64,000 bases of DNA. Origin: Streptosporangium amethystogenes (GTDB lineage: Bacteria; Actinomycetota; Actinomycetes; Streptosporangiales; Streptosporangiaceae). Numbering within the stretch: position 1 is the stretch's first letter; the number at the start of each line of letters is the position of its first letter. The position numbers and the translations under genes are program-made. A model generated the notes under the pieces. That model was not told the origin of the DNA. It did no database searches and saw nothing but the letters and a program-made list of their open reading frames with translations. The stretch covers positions 248,001-312,000 of the forward strand of contig NZ_JOEQ01000002.1 of assembly GCF_000721075.1 (NCBI RefSeq), read 5' to 3'. Below are positions 10,081 to 18,412 of the stretch, in pieces.

Positions 10081-10700
10081 GAATTCTCCGGGAACCAGGC
10101 GCGCAGGTGCTCACACAGGTGGTTGAAGGCGGGGTCCTGACAGTGCCGTACCGAGATCTTCTCGGCGAGGCGGCGGAAGGCTGCGTTGGAACCGTCGGCC
10201 CGATGGCGGCGGCGCAGGTGGTCGAGGGCCGCCTTTGGGTCCGGCGGCTTGAGGTGGTCGTGCGGCCAGTGGCCGCTGTCGGCGAGAATCCGCCGGAAGT
10301 CGGTGGCGCACTTGAGCGCCTCGGCGACGTTGGGGTTGTCCTGCCAGACCCAGGCTTCCAGCTCGGGCTCGATCACCACCACGGCGTACTGCTCCCACAC
10401 GCCGTCCAGGCTCTTCTCGATGTGCTCGCGGATGGCCTGCGAGCCGGGGCTGCCGTCCCAGTCGGCGTCCAGCATCACCACCGCGCGCCGATGAAGTGAC
10501 TCGAAGGGGCGTAAGAGCTCACGGGCCGTGCCGTACACCCCCGGGTCCTTGGTCGGGGCGACGAAGAGATCCTCGCGCGGATCGAACCCGAACGGTCCGC
10601 AGCGGATGCTCCGGTGCGCCTGCGCGCGGCCGAGAAAGCCGCGGAGCATCTGGTCCATCCCGGTGTCGGCGACCAGGAAGACGACATCGCGCCTGATCAT
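10077..10700 (-). CDS. mad4: MADS protein MAD4, Toprim/DUF4276-like
   Basis: This is a 207-residue soluble protein. A hydrophobic strand leads into MLDADWDG (77-83), an Asp-x-Asp-x-Asp cluster of the kind that binds metal in Toprim-type folds. It is followed by VVVIEPELEAWVW (107-119), a pattern seen in small Toprim/DUF4276-like proteins that partner ABC-type ATPases. No classical Toprim glutamate motif is obvious at the N-terminus, where FLVADTG stands instead, so nuclease activity is inference. It overlaps both neighbours by 4 bases (ATGA upstream, GTGA downstream), tying it to the ATPase gene before it. Position matches the small MAD4 of MADS. Confidence 0.65.
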   Translation of the reverse strand: MIRRDVVFLVADTGMDQMLRGFLGRAQAHRSIRCGPFGFDPREDLFVAPTKDPGVYGTARELLRPFESLHRRAVVMLDADWDGSPGSQAIREHIEKSLDGVWEQYAVVVIEPELEAWVWQDNPNVAEALKCATDFRRILADSGHWPHDHLKPPDPKAALDHLRRRHRADGSNAAFRRLAEKISVRHCQDPAFNHLCEHLRAWFPENS

Positions 10701-11986
10701 GACAGCACCCCCGCCGCGAACAGGGTGCCGATGTCGAGCGAGCCCTGCCAGTCGCGGAGCCGGGGGTGCCGGTCACCGGGGATCACCTGCACCCCGCCGT
10801 CGTCGAGCCGGGCGGCCAGCACGTCGGTGAGATCGGTGTGTGCGAGCACGATCGGCGAGTGGGTGGAGATCCAGACCTGTGAGTCATAGAGCGAGCTGAG
10901 CGACTGCACCACCGTCTCGATCGCGCGAGGGTGGATGCCGTTCTCCGGCTCTTCGGTGACCAGGAGGGTGGGGAGCACCGTACCGTCCAGATAGGAAAGC
11001 AGGGTCAGCACCAGGATGCGCAGGGTTCCCTCGGACAGCCCCGAGGAGGTGACCCGGTAACCACCGGCGTACTCCACGGCGAAGTAGGCGTGGTGGTCCT
11101 CCTCCCGCTCGATCACCGTGATGTCGGCGATCTGCGGGAGCGCGGTGCGGACGTGGTCGATCCAGGAGGCGAACCGCTCCGGGTCCCGCTGCCGGAGGTC
11201 GAGCGCGAGCCACGGCGTGTTCATCCCCGAGGGCATCAGGCGCGGCGCGTACCCGGGAGGGGCCGGTCGGCGCAGCAGATCCCAGTCAGGATCGAAGAAG
11301 ACCACGCCTTCGCGCAGGAGCTGCGCGAACCAGAGCGCCGCCGGGAACAGGGTGGGGTCGGCGGGGACGGCCCCCAGGGCGAGCTGCCCCTGCGGCACCC
11401 GCAGTGGCGGCAGGTCGCTCTCCTGCGTCGTCGTCTCGTGGATGAAGCGGGTCGGCGACCGGCCCTCGCGCAGGATGACCGGCTGCCACTCGGCGTGTCG
11501 CAGGGTCGTGCCGCTCACCGTGATTCCCTGCGGGAACTCACCGGCCCGGGGTCGCGGGCCCTGGTCGGAGAAGAGGAAGAGGTATTCGTCGGCGACGTTG
11601 AGCGCGTGCGGACCGACCTCAAGGCGCAGCTCGTAGCGCAGGTGCGTCGGAATCCGCTGGGTGAGCTCGGCGAAGGTGGTGTCGGACAGCACCTCCACGA
11701 CGTCGTCCGGCAGCCGCGCCTCGATCGCGAACGCGATCGCGTCACCCTCCCCCTTGTGCAGCAGCTCGACCAGGCTGTTCGCCCTGGCCGGCACGGCGGG
11801 CCGCTGCGGTTCCAGGAAGGCGGCGACCGCCCGCTGCTGGCGGACCAGGTCACCGATCAGGACCGGGATGTCGAGCAGCGTCGTCTTTCCCGCGCCGTTG
11901 GCTCCGGCCAGCACGTGGTAGCGGTCGAGATCGATGCCGAGGCCGGGAAAGCAGCGGTAGCCGTACGCCTCGATCCTGGTGATCAC
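10697..11986 (-). CDS. mad3: MADS AAA family ATPase MAD3
   Basis: This is a 429-residue SMC/OLD-like ABC-type ATPase. Walker A GANGAGKTT lies at residues 28-36, an ABC-signature-like segment SSGLSEGTLR occurs late, and Walker B LLVTEEPENGIHP and the H-loop STHSPIV follow. The reading frame is open for about 320 codons upstream, but that stretch lies inside the methylase gene. The natural start is the GTG whose last two bases overlap the methylase stop (GTGA), giving the N-terminus VITRIEAYGYRCF typical of this family. Short insertions replace the long coiled coil of true SMCs. It likely works with the next gene as an ATPase/effector pair, as in OLD, Gabija or PARIS-type systems (analogy only). 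Confidence 0.8.
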   Translation of the reverse strand: MITRIEAYGYRCFPGLGIDLDRYHVLAGANGAGKTTLLDIPVLIGDLVRQQRAVAAFLEPQRPAVPARANSLVELLHKGEGDAIAFAIEARLPDDVVEVLSDTTFAELTQRIPTHLRYELRLEVGPHALNVADEYLFLFSDQGPRPRAGEFPQGITVSGTTLRHAEWQPVILREGRSPTRFIHETTTQESDLPPLRVPQGQLALGAVPADPTLFPAALWFAQLLREGVVFFDPDWDLLRRPAPPGYAPRLMPSGMNTPWLALDLRQRDPERFASWIDHVRTALPQIADITVIEREEDHHAYFAVEYAGGYRVTSSGLSEGTLRILVLTLLSYLDGTVLPTLLVTEEPENGIHPRAIETVVQSLSSLYDSQVWISTHSPIVLAHTDLTDVLAARLDDGGVQVIPGDRHPRLRDWQGSLDIGTLFAAGVLS

Positions 11987-14070
11987 CGGCTGACCCCCGG
12001 CTCCGGGTGCCTCTCGCGGAACCGCCGGTACGCCGCGGCGATCTCGGGCAGGTCGTTGTCGATCGCTTTTCGCTTCCTGACCAGCGTGCGGACGACATCC
12101 TTGCCGTTGATCCGGATCCGTTCCACCTCCCGCTGCTCTTCGAGAATGATCTCGCCGTCCGGATGGCGCCGGTAGACCGGGTTGTTGCGGCGGTCGACGC
12201 CGACCTTCTCCGCGATGGCCATGAAGACCGGATAGTCCTGCTGCGCTCCCATGGTCGCGGCCATCTTCTCCTGCTCGGTCTTCTTCTTCAGGAAGAGCAG
12301 GGTGGTGAGGATGTTGACGTTCGCCTCCGCGACGAACGTCTCCACCGGCAGTTCCACGCTGGCGAGCACCCAGCAGTTCTCCAGGATCCAGCGCCGGATG
12401 GCCTCGTCGGTGGGGCCGGGGTTGGAGAGGATGCCGTTGGGCAGCACGATGCCGATCCGGCCGCCCTCCCTGACCCACTGGACCGCCCGCTGGATGAAGA
12501 GCTGCTCGGGGGCCATCGCCGGGATGTCCCTGCTGCTCGCCACCACCTGACCGGTCTCCCGGTCCCGCGACCAGGACTGGGCGACCCCGTCCCGATAGTG
12601 GCTGAGGACGTCCTTGTCTTCGATCTTGATGTCGGTCCCGAAGGGAGGGTTCGCCAGCAGCACGTCGATGCTGCCGAGCGGGATCTTCTTCTGTGCCTCC
12701 GCCAGGCCGGGCAGGTGACCGCCGGGGAAGGCGAGCGAGTCCATGTTGTAGATGTTGCCCGCGCCCCCGGTCAGGGTCATGATGCTCATGCTCGTGGCAC
12801 GGACCAGGAACGGGTCGAAGTCCGCGCCGAACAGACACTTCTCCGCGTAGGCGGCGATCCGGTCCTGGTGGTCGGCCAGTTGTTCCTCGGTGTCCGGAAG
12901 CCCGGGAGTGCCCTCCTCGGCCCGCCACTTGTTGAGCAGGTGCCACAGGGTCTCACGGAGGAAGCCGCCGGTCCCGCAGGCCGGGTCCAGTACCTTTTCG
13001 CCTTCCTTGGGGTCGAGCATCTCCACCATGAGCGCGACCGCGCTCCTCGGTGTGAAGTACTGTCCCCGGTCACCTCGGAGGTTGGTGCCGACGAGCTCCT
13101 GGTAGGCGATGCCCTTGACGTCCATGTCCGTGCCGGTCAGGTCGTAGGGGGCGAGCTCGCCGACGATGAAGGCCAGCGCCCGGGGCGACAGGGTGATCTC
13201 GTCGCGGGCACCGAAAAGCGGGTATTCCCGCTTCACCTCGTGAAAGAGCGTGAGCACCCGGGCCTCGATGGCCTTGCGGCCCTCGTCGTTGAAGGGCTCG
13301 CCGGGCAGCGCGTAGAACTCCGGGGCCCTGCGGTGCCTGCGGCTCATCCGCTCATCGTGCATCTTGGTGAAGAGCAGGTAGAGAAACTGCCAGAAGGCGG
13401 CGTCCTTGGGCAGGCCCTCGTTTCCGTGGATGTAGTTGTGACACCGGCGGAACGCCGTCTTGAGCATCGCGGCCTCGCCGCGCCGGAGCCTCGCCACCGA
13501 GGCCACCGTGCCGCTGCCCACGCTCTCGTCGGCGACCGGCCAGTCGGCCCGGGGCTCGAACTTGGCGCCGAACCGGGTCGACTCCTTGTAGAGGAAGAAG
13601 AAGTCGAGGCCGTTGGTCCACATGCCGTACTGGGCGAGCGGCGTGTCCTCGGTGCCCAGCAGGGTCTCCAGCTCGGCCAGGTCCTCCTGGGCCTGGCTGA
13701 ACATGCGGATCTTCGTGACCGTCCGGCCAGGCTTGGGCTCGGGCTTGCACACCACCACCCGGCGCAGATTGGCCAGGGTCTTCGGGGCGCCGTGCGCGAA
13801 GACGGCGATGTCGGCCTTCCTGGTGGCCTTGCGCTTGCCGTCGACCTGGACCGGGACCGGGAAGTCCCGTGCCATGTCATCCACCGAGATGCCGTACTCG
13901 TGGAAGAGCACCCGGGCGATCCGCTGCCGGACGGGTTCATTGCCCTTCAGCTTGACCGGATCGCCGGTGATGAAGTCGATGGTCTCGTCCTCGGCGAGCG
14001 AATCCGGTGTGCTCTCCCCGGCTGACGTGGCCTCCTCGGGCTCGCCGATGTCCAGGCCGACCTGCTCCAT
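11983..14070 (-). CDS. mad2: MADS N6-adenine DNA methyltransferase MAD2 (HsdM-like)
   Basis: This is a type I HsdM-like methylase that would methylate host DNA at the site chosen by the HsdS-like partner. Counting from the upstream GTG at 14124, the motifs are GQYFTPR (354-360), the SAM-binding DPACGTGGF (380-388) and the catalytic NPPF (492-495). An N-terminal domain (about residues 60-180) resembles the HsdR N-terminal nuclease fold: KADIAVF then VVVCKPE, where the expected E-x-K reads V-C-K. I prefer the ATG at 14070, which has a GAGGGG ribosome site 8 bases upstream and gives 695 residues. The GTG at 14124 would give 713. It is the first visible gene of the operon. Confidence 0.85.
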   Translation of the reverse strand: MEQVGLDIGEPEEATSAGESTPDSLAEDETIDFITGDPVKLKGNEPVRQRIARVLFHEYGISVDDMARDFPVPVQVDGKRKATRKADIAVFAHGAPKTLANLRRVVVCKPEPKPGRTVTKIRMFSQAQEDLAELETLLGTEDTPLAQYGMWTNGLDFFFLYKESTRFGAKFEPRADWPVADESVGSGTVASVARLRRGEAAMLKTAFRRCHNYIHGNEGLPKDAAFWQFLYLLFTKMHDERMSRRHRRAPEFYALPGEPFNDEGRKAIEARVLTLFHEVKREYPLFGARDEITLSPRALAFIVGELAPYDLTGTDMDVKGIAYQELVGTNLRGDRGQYFTPRSAVALMVEMLDPKEGEKVLDPACGTGGFLRETLWHLLNKWRAEEGTPGLPDTEEQLADHQDRIAAYAEKCLFGADFDPFLVRATSMSIMTLTGGAGNIYNMDSLAFPGGHLPGLAEAQKKIPLGSIDVLLANPPFGTDIKIEDKDVLSHYRDGVAQSWSRDRETGQVVASSRDIPAMAPEQLFIQRAVQWVREGGRIGIVLPNGILSNPGPTDEAIRRWILENCWVLASVELPVETFVAEANVNILTTLLFLKKKTEQEKMAATMGAQQDYPVFMAIAEKVGVDRRNNPVYRRHPDGEIILEEQREVERIRINGKDVVRTLVRKRKAIDNDLPEIAAAYRRFRERHPEPGVSR

Positions 14071-14239
14071 ATATGGTGCCCCTCGCTCATCCACGCGTGT
14101 CTCGCCGATCCGTGCCACCGGCACGTCCGCGACCTCGAATCCTATGACTCAGCAGGACGTTCGACACCAATGACGCGAGACTTCACCTAAGGATCGCGAC
14201 CATAACCACAACTACCGACATTTCCTGAAAAGAGGCCCC

Positions 14240-14460
14240 GATCACCTCGGAGCCCCTCTTCTGTCCGGCGATCGGTCAGAAGACAGGTTCACTGACCAGG
14301 CAGGCACGGTGCCCCGATCACCTCAGTGCCCCACTGTTGTCCAGCGGTCGGTCAGGAGACAAGCTCACTGTCAGGCAGACACTGCACCCCGATCACCCCA
14401 ACACCCCACCACTGTCCAGCGGTCGGTCAGGAGACGAGTTCGCTGTCCAGGTAGGAGCGG
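14240..14460. repeat. Three tandem ~75-bp imperfect repeats at the 3' end of the XRE regulator gene
   Basis: Three units start at 14240, 14316 and 14391, each opening with GATCACC and containing a GACCGCTGGACA-like core (read on minus) plus a variant of the regulator's last codons and stop. The rightmost unit overlaps the true 3' end of the minus-strand regulator, and the two others lie beyond its stop, so the array looks like serial duplication of a gene end. The leftmost unit can fold into an AAGAGG/CCTCTT hairpin. The array fills the gap in front of the mad operon and may hold its promoter or the regulator's terminator. Confidence 0.75.
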
Positions 14461-15800
14461 AACTCCCTGACCTGGATGGTGTCGTAGGGCTCAAGGCGCT
14501 TGGCGAACTTCCGGACGCGTTCGACGGAGCGAGCCGACGTCAGTGATTTGGCCATCGGGATCGCGGCCCGAGCCGAGTCGACCGCCTGTTCCACCTCGCC
14601 CATGCCTAGATATGCCTCGGCGACGCTCACCTGATTGATTTGAGCCGCTCGGGGACGCTTCACCGTGAGTTCCCGCACCGCGAACTCCGCGCAGTCGGCC
14701 GCCCTCCGGTAGTCGCCGAGCAGCTTCCAACACCTGCTCATCCTCGCGGTCAGCTCGGACTCGTCGTTCCAGGCGACCCAGGCCGGGTCACGGTCGGTGG
14801 CTCCCTGGGTGTACGCCCGCTCGGCCTCGGTGAGCAGCCGCTCGACCTGCTTGGCGCTGTGCCCGTCACTGGTCTCGGCCGGTTTCGCCTGTGTAGCCGT
14901 CGCCCGCGCCTCGCCGATCAGCAGCATCGCCATCACACGGGGAGGCGCCTGTGCCCGGCGGGCCGTGTCCACGGCCGCCCTGGCGAGCCAGACCGCCTGG
15001 GCACCTTGCTCCAGGTGAACCGCCTGATGGGTCATGGTCGCCAGCACCCAGGCACCCGTCAGCGCATCATCACCGACCTTCGCCAGCTTGAGCGCCTGGC
15101 CAAAATAGTGTTGGGCCTGACCATGGTGGTTCAGGTCGAAGGCGGTCCAGCCCGCCATCTGGGTCATCGCCGCAGCCGCCGTCATCAACTCGGCCCCGAC
15201 CTTGTCGTCGTAACGGCCCCGCAGCAACGGCGCGACAGTGGTGTTCAGGTAGTCCACCACCGCCGGACGCACCAATCCGGCACCGAACTGACGGTCCATC
15301 TGCCCGAACGCCTGTCGCGCCTCGACGATCCGCCGGACGTCGGAGAGCCCGACAACCGGCCCCGACCCCTGATACGCCGCCGACGCCTCCGGGACGCCAT
15401 AGCTCCACGCCGACAGCCAGCTGCCGAAGGCCGCCGGTACGAACGGCAGCGCGGCCAGCACATGACGCCGCTCCGGATCCACGTCACACCTCCACAGTCG
15501 GTCTGCCGTCTTGACCGTAGTTCCAAGGGAGAAGTCGCTGAAGTCCGGAATCAGCCAGGCTTCCGTGTCGACCGGGGCAGTGCCCTCGATCCACCGCTCG
15601 ACCTCGGCCGGGTCCACCCCGAACACCTCGGCCATCCGCGCCCGATACACCGGACGGATCTCCTGACGCCCCCGCTCCCACCGGCTCCACGTCGTCGACG
15701 ACACCCACAGCGCTGCCGAGATCTCGTCCTGGCTCATCCCCATCCGCTTACGAGCCCGTACCAGCTCCGGACGTCCCGCACCGTGATCCGCGTCGCCCAT
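14427..15800 (-). CDS. XRE-family regulator with C-terminal TPR domain
   Basis: This is a 457-residue cytoplasmic regulator. The N-terminal helix-turn-helix (about residues 12-65; RKRMGMSQDEISAAL, then SSTTWSRWERGRQEI) is followed by a long helical TPR-like region rich in Ala/Leu repeats. I chose the ATG at 15800, with GGAGG 5 bases upstream, over an in-frame ATG 24 bases earlier. It is divergent from a HATPase gene 256 bases away, a pairing common in morphologically complex actinomycetes, where such pairs act in development or antibiotic control. It is not obviously MAD1, although it lies on the same strand just upstream of mad2. A decayed copy of its 3' end lies at 31213-31475. Confidence 0.8.
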   Translation of the reverse strand: MGDADHGAGRPELVRARKRMGMSQDEISAALWVSSTTWSRWERGRQEIRPVYRARMAEVFGVDPAEVERWIEGTAPVDTEAWLIPDFSDFSLGTTVKTADRLWRCDVDPERRHVLAALPFVPAAFGSWLSAWSYGVPEASAAYQGSGPVVGLSDVRRIVEARQAFGQMDRQFGAGLVRPAVVDYLNTTVAPLLRGRYDDKVGAELMTAAAAMTQMAGWTAFDLNHHGQAQHYFGQALKLAKVGDDALTGAWVLATMTHQAVHLEQGAQAVWLARAAVDTARRAQAPPRVMAMLLIGEARATATQAKPAETSDGHSAKQVERLLTEAERAYTQGATDRDPAWVAWNDESELTARMSRCWKLLGDYRRAADCAEFAVRELTVKRPRAAQINQVSVAEAYLGMGEVEQAVDSARAAIPMAKSLTSARSVERVRKFAKRLEPYDTIQVREFRSYLDSELVS

Positions 15801-16056
15801 AACGCCCTCCATCACCCAGAGCAACGAATCGTCAACCCATTGTCAACGACGACGCCCCTCACGGCTCACCCGTCGATGGAAACGCCTAGAAAACGACCAG
15901 CCGACTGGATGATCCCCGTGACGGGCGGCAGCGGCATCCCTCTCCCGCACCCCGCGCGGGGCAGCGCAACGCCCGCACCCGAACCTGGTCGCCGCCCGCC
16001 CCATGGCGTTTCCTACTGGAACCCGAAACGGTCACCGAAAGTAATGGAGCGCGCAC
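15801..16056. promoter_or_regulatory. Divergent promoter region between XRE regulator and HATPase gene
   Basis: The 256-base intergenic stretch must serve both genes. Toward the regulator (minus strand) there are two TTGAC elements ten to eleven bases apart (plus-strand gtcaa at about 15830 and 15841). They could be a -35 box or direct operator half-sites for autoregulation. No gene is seen. Confidence 0.4.
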
Positions 16057-16683
16057 ATGTGGCCAACCTTCCACGGCCCGGCGGACCTGCCCGGCGTCCC
16101 GGTCGTCCCCCGCCAGCGGACCACCCTCCCTCCCGAAGGGGTCACCGTCACCAGCACGGGAGACCCCGAGGAGGCACTGGGCCAGGTCGGCATGCTGGTG
16201 GCCGTCCTGCGTCCTGGCTCGGCCTCCCGCCGGGCCCGCGCCGTGGTGCGCGAGGTACTGCTGGCCGAGGGGGTGCCCGGCGACGACATCGCCGACGCCG
16301 AGGCGGTCGCGGCCGAGCTGGCCGCCAACTGCGAGCGGCACGCCCGCCCGCCGTACGAGATCCGGGTCTTCGACCTGGCAGGCGTCCCCACCTGGTGCGA
16401 GGTCGTCGACGGCGGCCCCGACCTGGGCTGGATCCCCGCCGTCCTTGACTCCTCCCGTCCACGGATCGTGCCGGACCTGTTCGCGGAGAACGGCCGAGGG
16501 CTGCTCCTGGTCCGGGAGCTTTCCCAGGGGTACTGCCGCGCCTACCCCACGACGACCTTCACCACCGACGCACCGGCCAAGGCCGTCGCCTTCGCCCTCC
16601 CCACCCGCTGGGGCACCCGCCTCACCTGCCCGCCGCTCCTGCACCTGGGCCGCCGCTCGGCCCGTCTCCGACCGGAGCCGTGA
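16057..16683 (+). CDS. ATP-binding protein, HATPase_c / anti-sigma RsbW-like
   Basis: This is a 208-residue protein with a central GHKL ATP-binding fold. The N-box-like helix AEAVAAELAANCERHA lies at about residues 89-104, a middle segment CEVVDGGPDLG follows, and the G-box NGRGLLLVREL lies at about residues 143-153. Such stand-alone HATPase proteins resemble anti-sigma kinases (RsbW/SpoIIAB), but no sigma factor is adjacent. The start is supported by GGAG 10 bases upstream. Pairing with the divergent XRE/TPR regulator suggests a shared signalling role. Substrate and partner cannot be read from the sequence. Confidence 0.75.
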   Translation: MWPTFHGPADLPGVPVVPRQRTTLPPEGVTVTSTGDPEEALGQVGMLVAVLRPGSASRRARAVVREVLLAEGVPGDDIADAEAVAAELAANCERHARPPYEIRVFDLAGVPTWCEVVDGGPDLGWIPAVLDSSRPRIVPDLFAENGRGLLLVRELSQGYCRAYPTTTFTTDAPAKAVAFALPTRWGTRLTCPPLLHLGRRSARLRPEP

Positions 16684-16700
16684 GGTGGGGCTTGAGCACT

Positions 16701-16965
16701 CGCGGTCGCCGCAGCGGTCGCCGGAGCCCTGCTCGTCGCGCCCGTCCGCCGCAGGCTCGGCGGGGTCGAAGCCATCGCGATCAGCCATCCGTACTTCCAC
16801 TGCTCGATGGTCGCCTTCGACGCGCCGACCACGACTGATGGTCCGCCCCGACGAGTCGGTGGTCTTCTGGGAGGTCGGCTCCCACGAGATCCTCGAACGC
16901 ATCGTGCACACCGGCAGCACCGAGGCCGTCCGCCACCTCTCCTTCGCCCTGGATGATCAACCACT
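16701..16965 (+). pseudogene. Composite relic: MFS fragment fused to internally deleted MBL-fold hydrolase
   Basis: Bases 16701-16760 nearly repeat 17806-17871, inside the intact MFS gene downstream, minus about six bases. From 16765 a frame reads VEAIAISHPYFHCSMVAFDAP, like the metal-site region of actinobacterial MBL-fold hydrolases. After a frame change come RPDESVVFWE and then HTGSTEAVRHLSFALD, which look like later and C-terminal parts of the same family. Frames are broken and large parts are missing. It reads as leftover DNA from gene duplication and decay, not as a functional gene. Confidence 0.55.
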
Positions 16966-16999
16966 GGAAAAGATCGTCAAGGTGAGGGATAGTCCCTTG

Positions 17000-18253
17000 G
17001 TGTCGCAACCAGAGGAAGCAGAAAGCGCGCGCCCGCTGTGGCGGGACCGGAACTTCAACGTCTTCTGGGTCTCCCAGACGCTATCCGTCGCCGGAGACTC
17101 GTTCGCCTACATCGCCATCCCGCTGCTGGTGCTGAACGTGACCGGGTCGGTCGCGCAGATGGGCCTGCTGACGGGCGTGGCCGGTGCCGCGTCGGTCGGT
17201 GCCGGGATCTTCGCCGGGATCCTGGCCGACCGGCTCGACCGGCGGACCCTGCTGATCTGCTGCGACCTCGCCCGCCTGCTGCTGTACGGGCTCGTCCCGC
17301 TCGTCTGGGCGTTCGGCCCACAGGTCTGGCTGCTGTACGTGGTGCTGCCGCTCAGCGAGGCGATCGGGATGGTCTTCCAGGTCACCTATGTGACCGCGGT
17401 GCGCAACCTGGTCGAGGGCGAGCGCATCACCGAGGCCAACGGCCGGCTCTACGCGACCGCCGCGGCGGCCGGTGTCGGCGGGCCGCTGCTGGCCGGGGTG
17501 GTCTCCGGACAGTTCGGCCCCACCGCGGCGATCGCCGTCAACGCGGCGAGCTTCGCGCTGTCGGCTGCGGGCCTGTACTTCGTCCGGTTCAAGCGACCCG
17601 AGGCCGGCACGCCCGCGCCGGCACGGCAGAAGCCCTGGCAGGAGCTGCTGGCCGGTGCCCGGTTCCTCTGGCGGCACCCGGTGCTGCGCTCCCTGACGAT
17701 CCTGCTCTCCTTCTTCATCTTCTTCACACTCGGCATGACCGACGTCCTGATCTACCACCTGAAACACGATCTGGGTCACTCCGACGGCACCGTCGGCACG
17801 GTCCTCGCGGTCGCCGCGATCGGCACGATCGCCGGAGCCGTGCTCGTCGCGCCCGTCCGCCGCAGGCTCGGTTTCGGCGTCACCTGGATCGGCGCCCTCG
17901 CGACCAGCGGGCTCGCCATGGCGTGCGTCGGCCTCTCCGGCCGCGTCCCGGTGATCGCCGCCCTGATGGCCGTCTACCTCTGCGGCGTCAGCGTGGCCGG
18001 GATCTGCTCGATGTCCCTGCGCCAGCAGGTGACCCCGGACCATCTGCTCGGCCGCGTCACCTCGGCGTTCTGGACCATCCACTTCTCGCTGGGCCCGGTG
18101 GGCGCGGCCGTCCTGACCTGGGGCGCGGGCGGCTACGGCGTCACCGTGATCTGCCTCCTGGCCGGCACCGCCTGTCTCCTCCTCGCGACGGTCGCACTCT
18201 TCACCCCGATCCGCCACCCCACCCCCGAGCACTTGGCGCCCACCACCTCATGA
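17000..18253 (+). CDS. MFS transporter, drug/siderophore exporter type
   Basis: This is a 417-residue major facilitator in the inner membrane with about twelve hydrophobic segments. The segment FWVSQTLSVAGDSFAYIAIPLLV is followed by the loop DRLDRRTLL, a variant of MFS motif A, which favours the MFS_3/EntS-like exporter group. The open frame continues upstream into relic DNA. The most reasonable start is GTG at 17000 (VSQPEEAESARPLW), just before the conserved WRDRNF. A perfect terminator hairpin follows about 110 bases after the stop. Substrate is unknown. Confidence 0.8.
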   Translation: MSQPEEAESARPLWRDRNFNVFWVSQTLSVAGDSFAYIAIPLLVLNVTGSVAQMGLLTGVAGAASVGAGIFAGILADRLDRRTLLICCDLARLLLYGLVPLVWAFGPQVWLLYVVLPLSEAIGMVFQVTYVTAVRNLVEGERITEANGRLYATAAAAGVGGPLLAGVVSGQFGPTAAIAVNAASFALSAAGLYFVRFKRPEAGTPAPARQKPWQELLAGARFLWRHPVLRSLTILLSFFIFFTLGMTDVLIYHLKHDLGHSDGTVGTVLAVAAIGTIAGAVLVAPVRRRLGFGVTWIGALATSGLAMACVGLSGRVPVIAALMAVYLCGVSVAGICSMSLRQQVTPDHLLGRVTSAFWTIHFSLGPVGAAVLTWGAGGYGVTVICLLAGTACLLLATVALFTPIRHPTPEHLAPTTS

Positions 18254-18361
18254 GGCCGGAGATCCGGCAGTGAGGTGACCTCAACGACCTTCATGTCAGG
18301 ATTCGGTGCGACCGCCTCGGCGGGCTGATCCATGAGCGCAGGCCGGGTTTCCGGCACCCGC

Positions 18362-18399
18362 AGGCCGAGCGGGCCGCCGCCTGGCGGCCCGCTCGGCCT
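18362..18399. terminator. Bidirectional terminator hairpin, perfect 17-bp stem
   Basis: The arms 18362-18378 and 18383-18399 are perfect reverse complements around a GCCT loop. The hairpin lies between the convergent MFS and Xaa-Pro peptidase genes, so it likely serves both. No long T run is present, as usual in high-GC actinomycetes. Confidence 0.85.
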
Positions 18400-18412
18400 T
18401 CCGGGACCCGGG

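Noticed and set aside
11987..12946. The ATPase (mad3) frame continues 320 codons upstream
   Set aside because: The extension lies inside the methylase gene in another frame, is Arg/Gly/Pro-rich and has no family character. The GTG overlapping the methylase stop is the natural start.
14240..14460. Repeat array considered as a CRISPR
   Set aside because: Whole 75-base units repeat with no separate constant repeat and variable spacer. They duplicate a gene end and no cas genes are near.
14427..15800. XRE/TPR regulator considered as MAD1
   Set aside because: It is a long TPR regulator paired with a divergent HATPase gene, a common actinomycete pair, separated from mad2 by a repeat array and not coupled to the operon.
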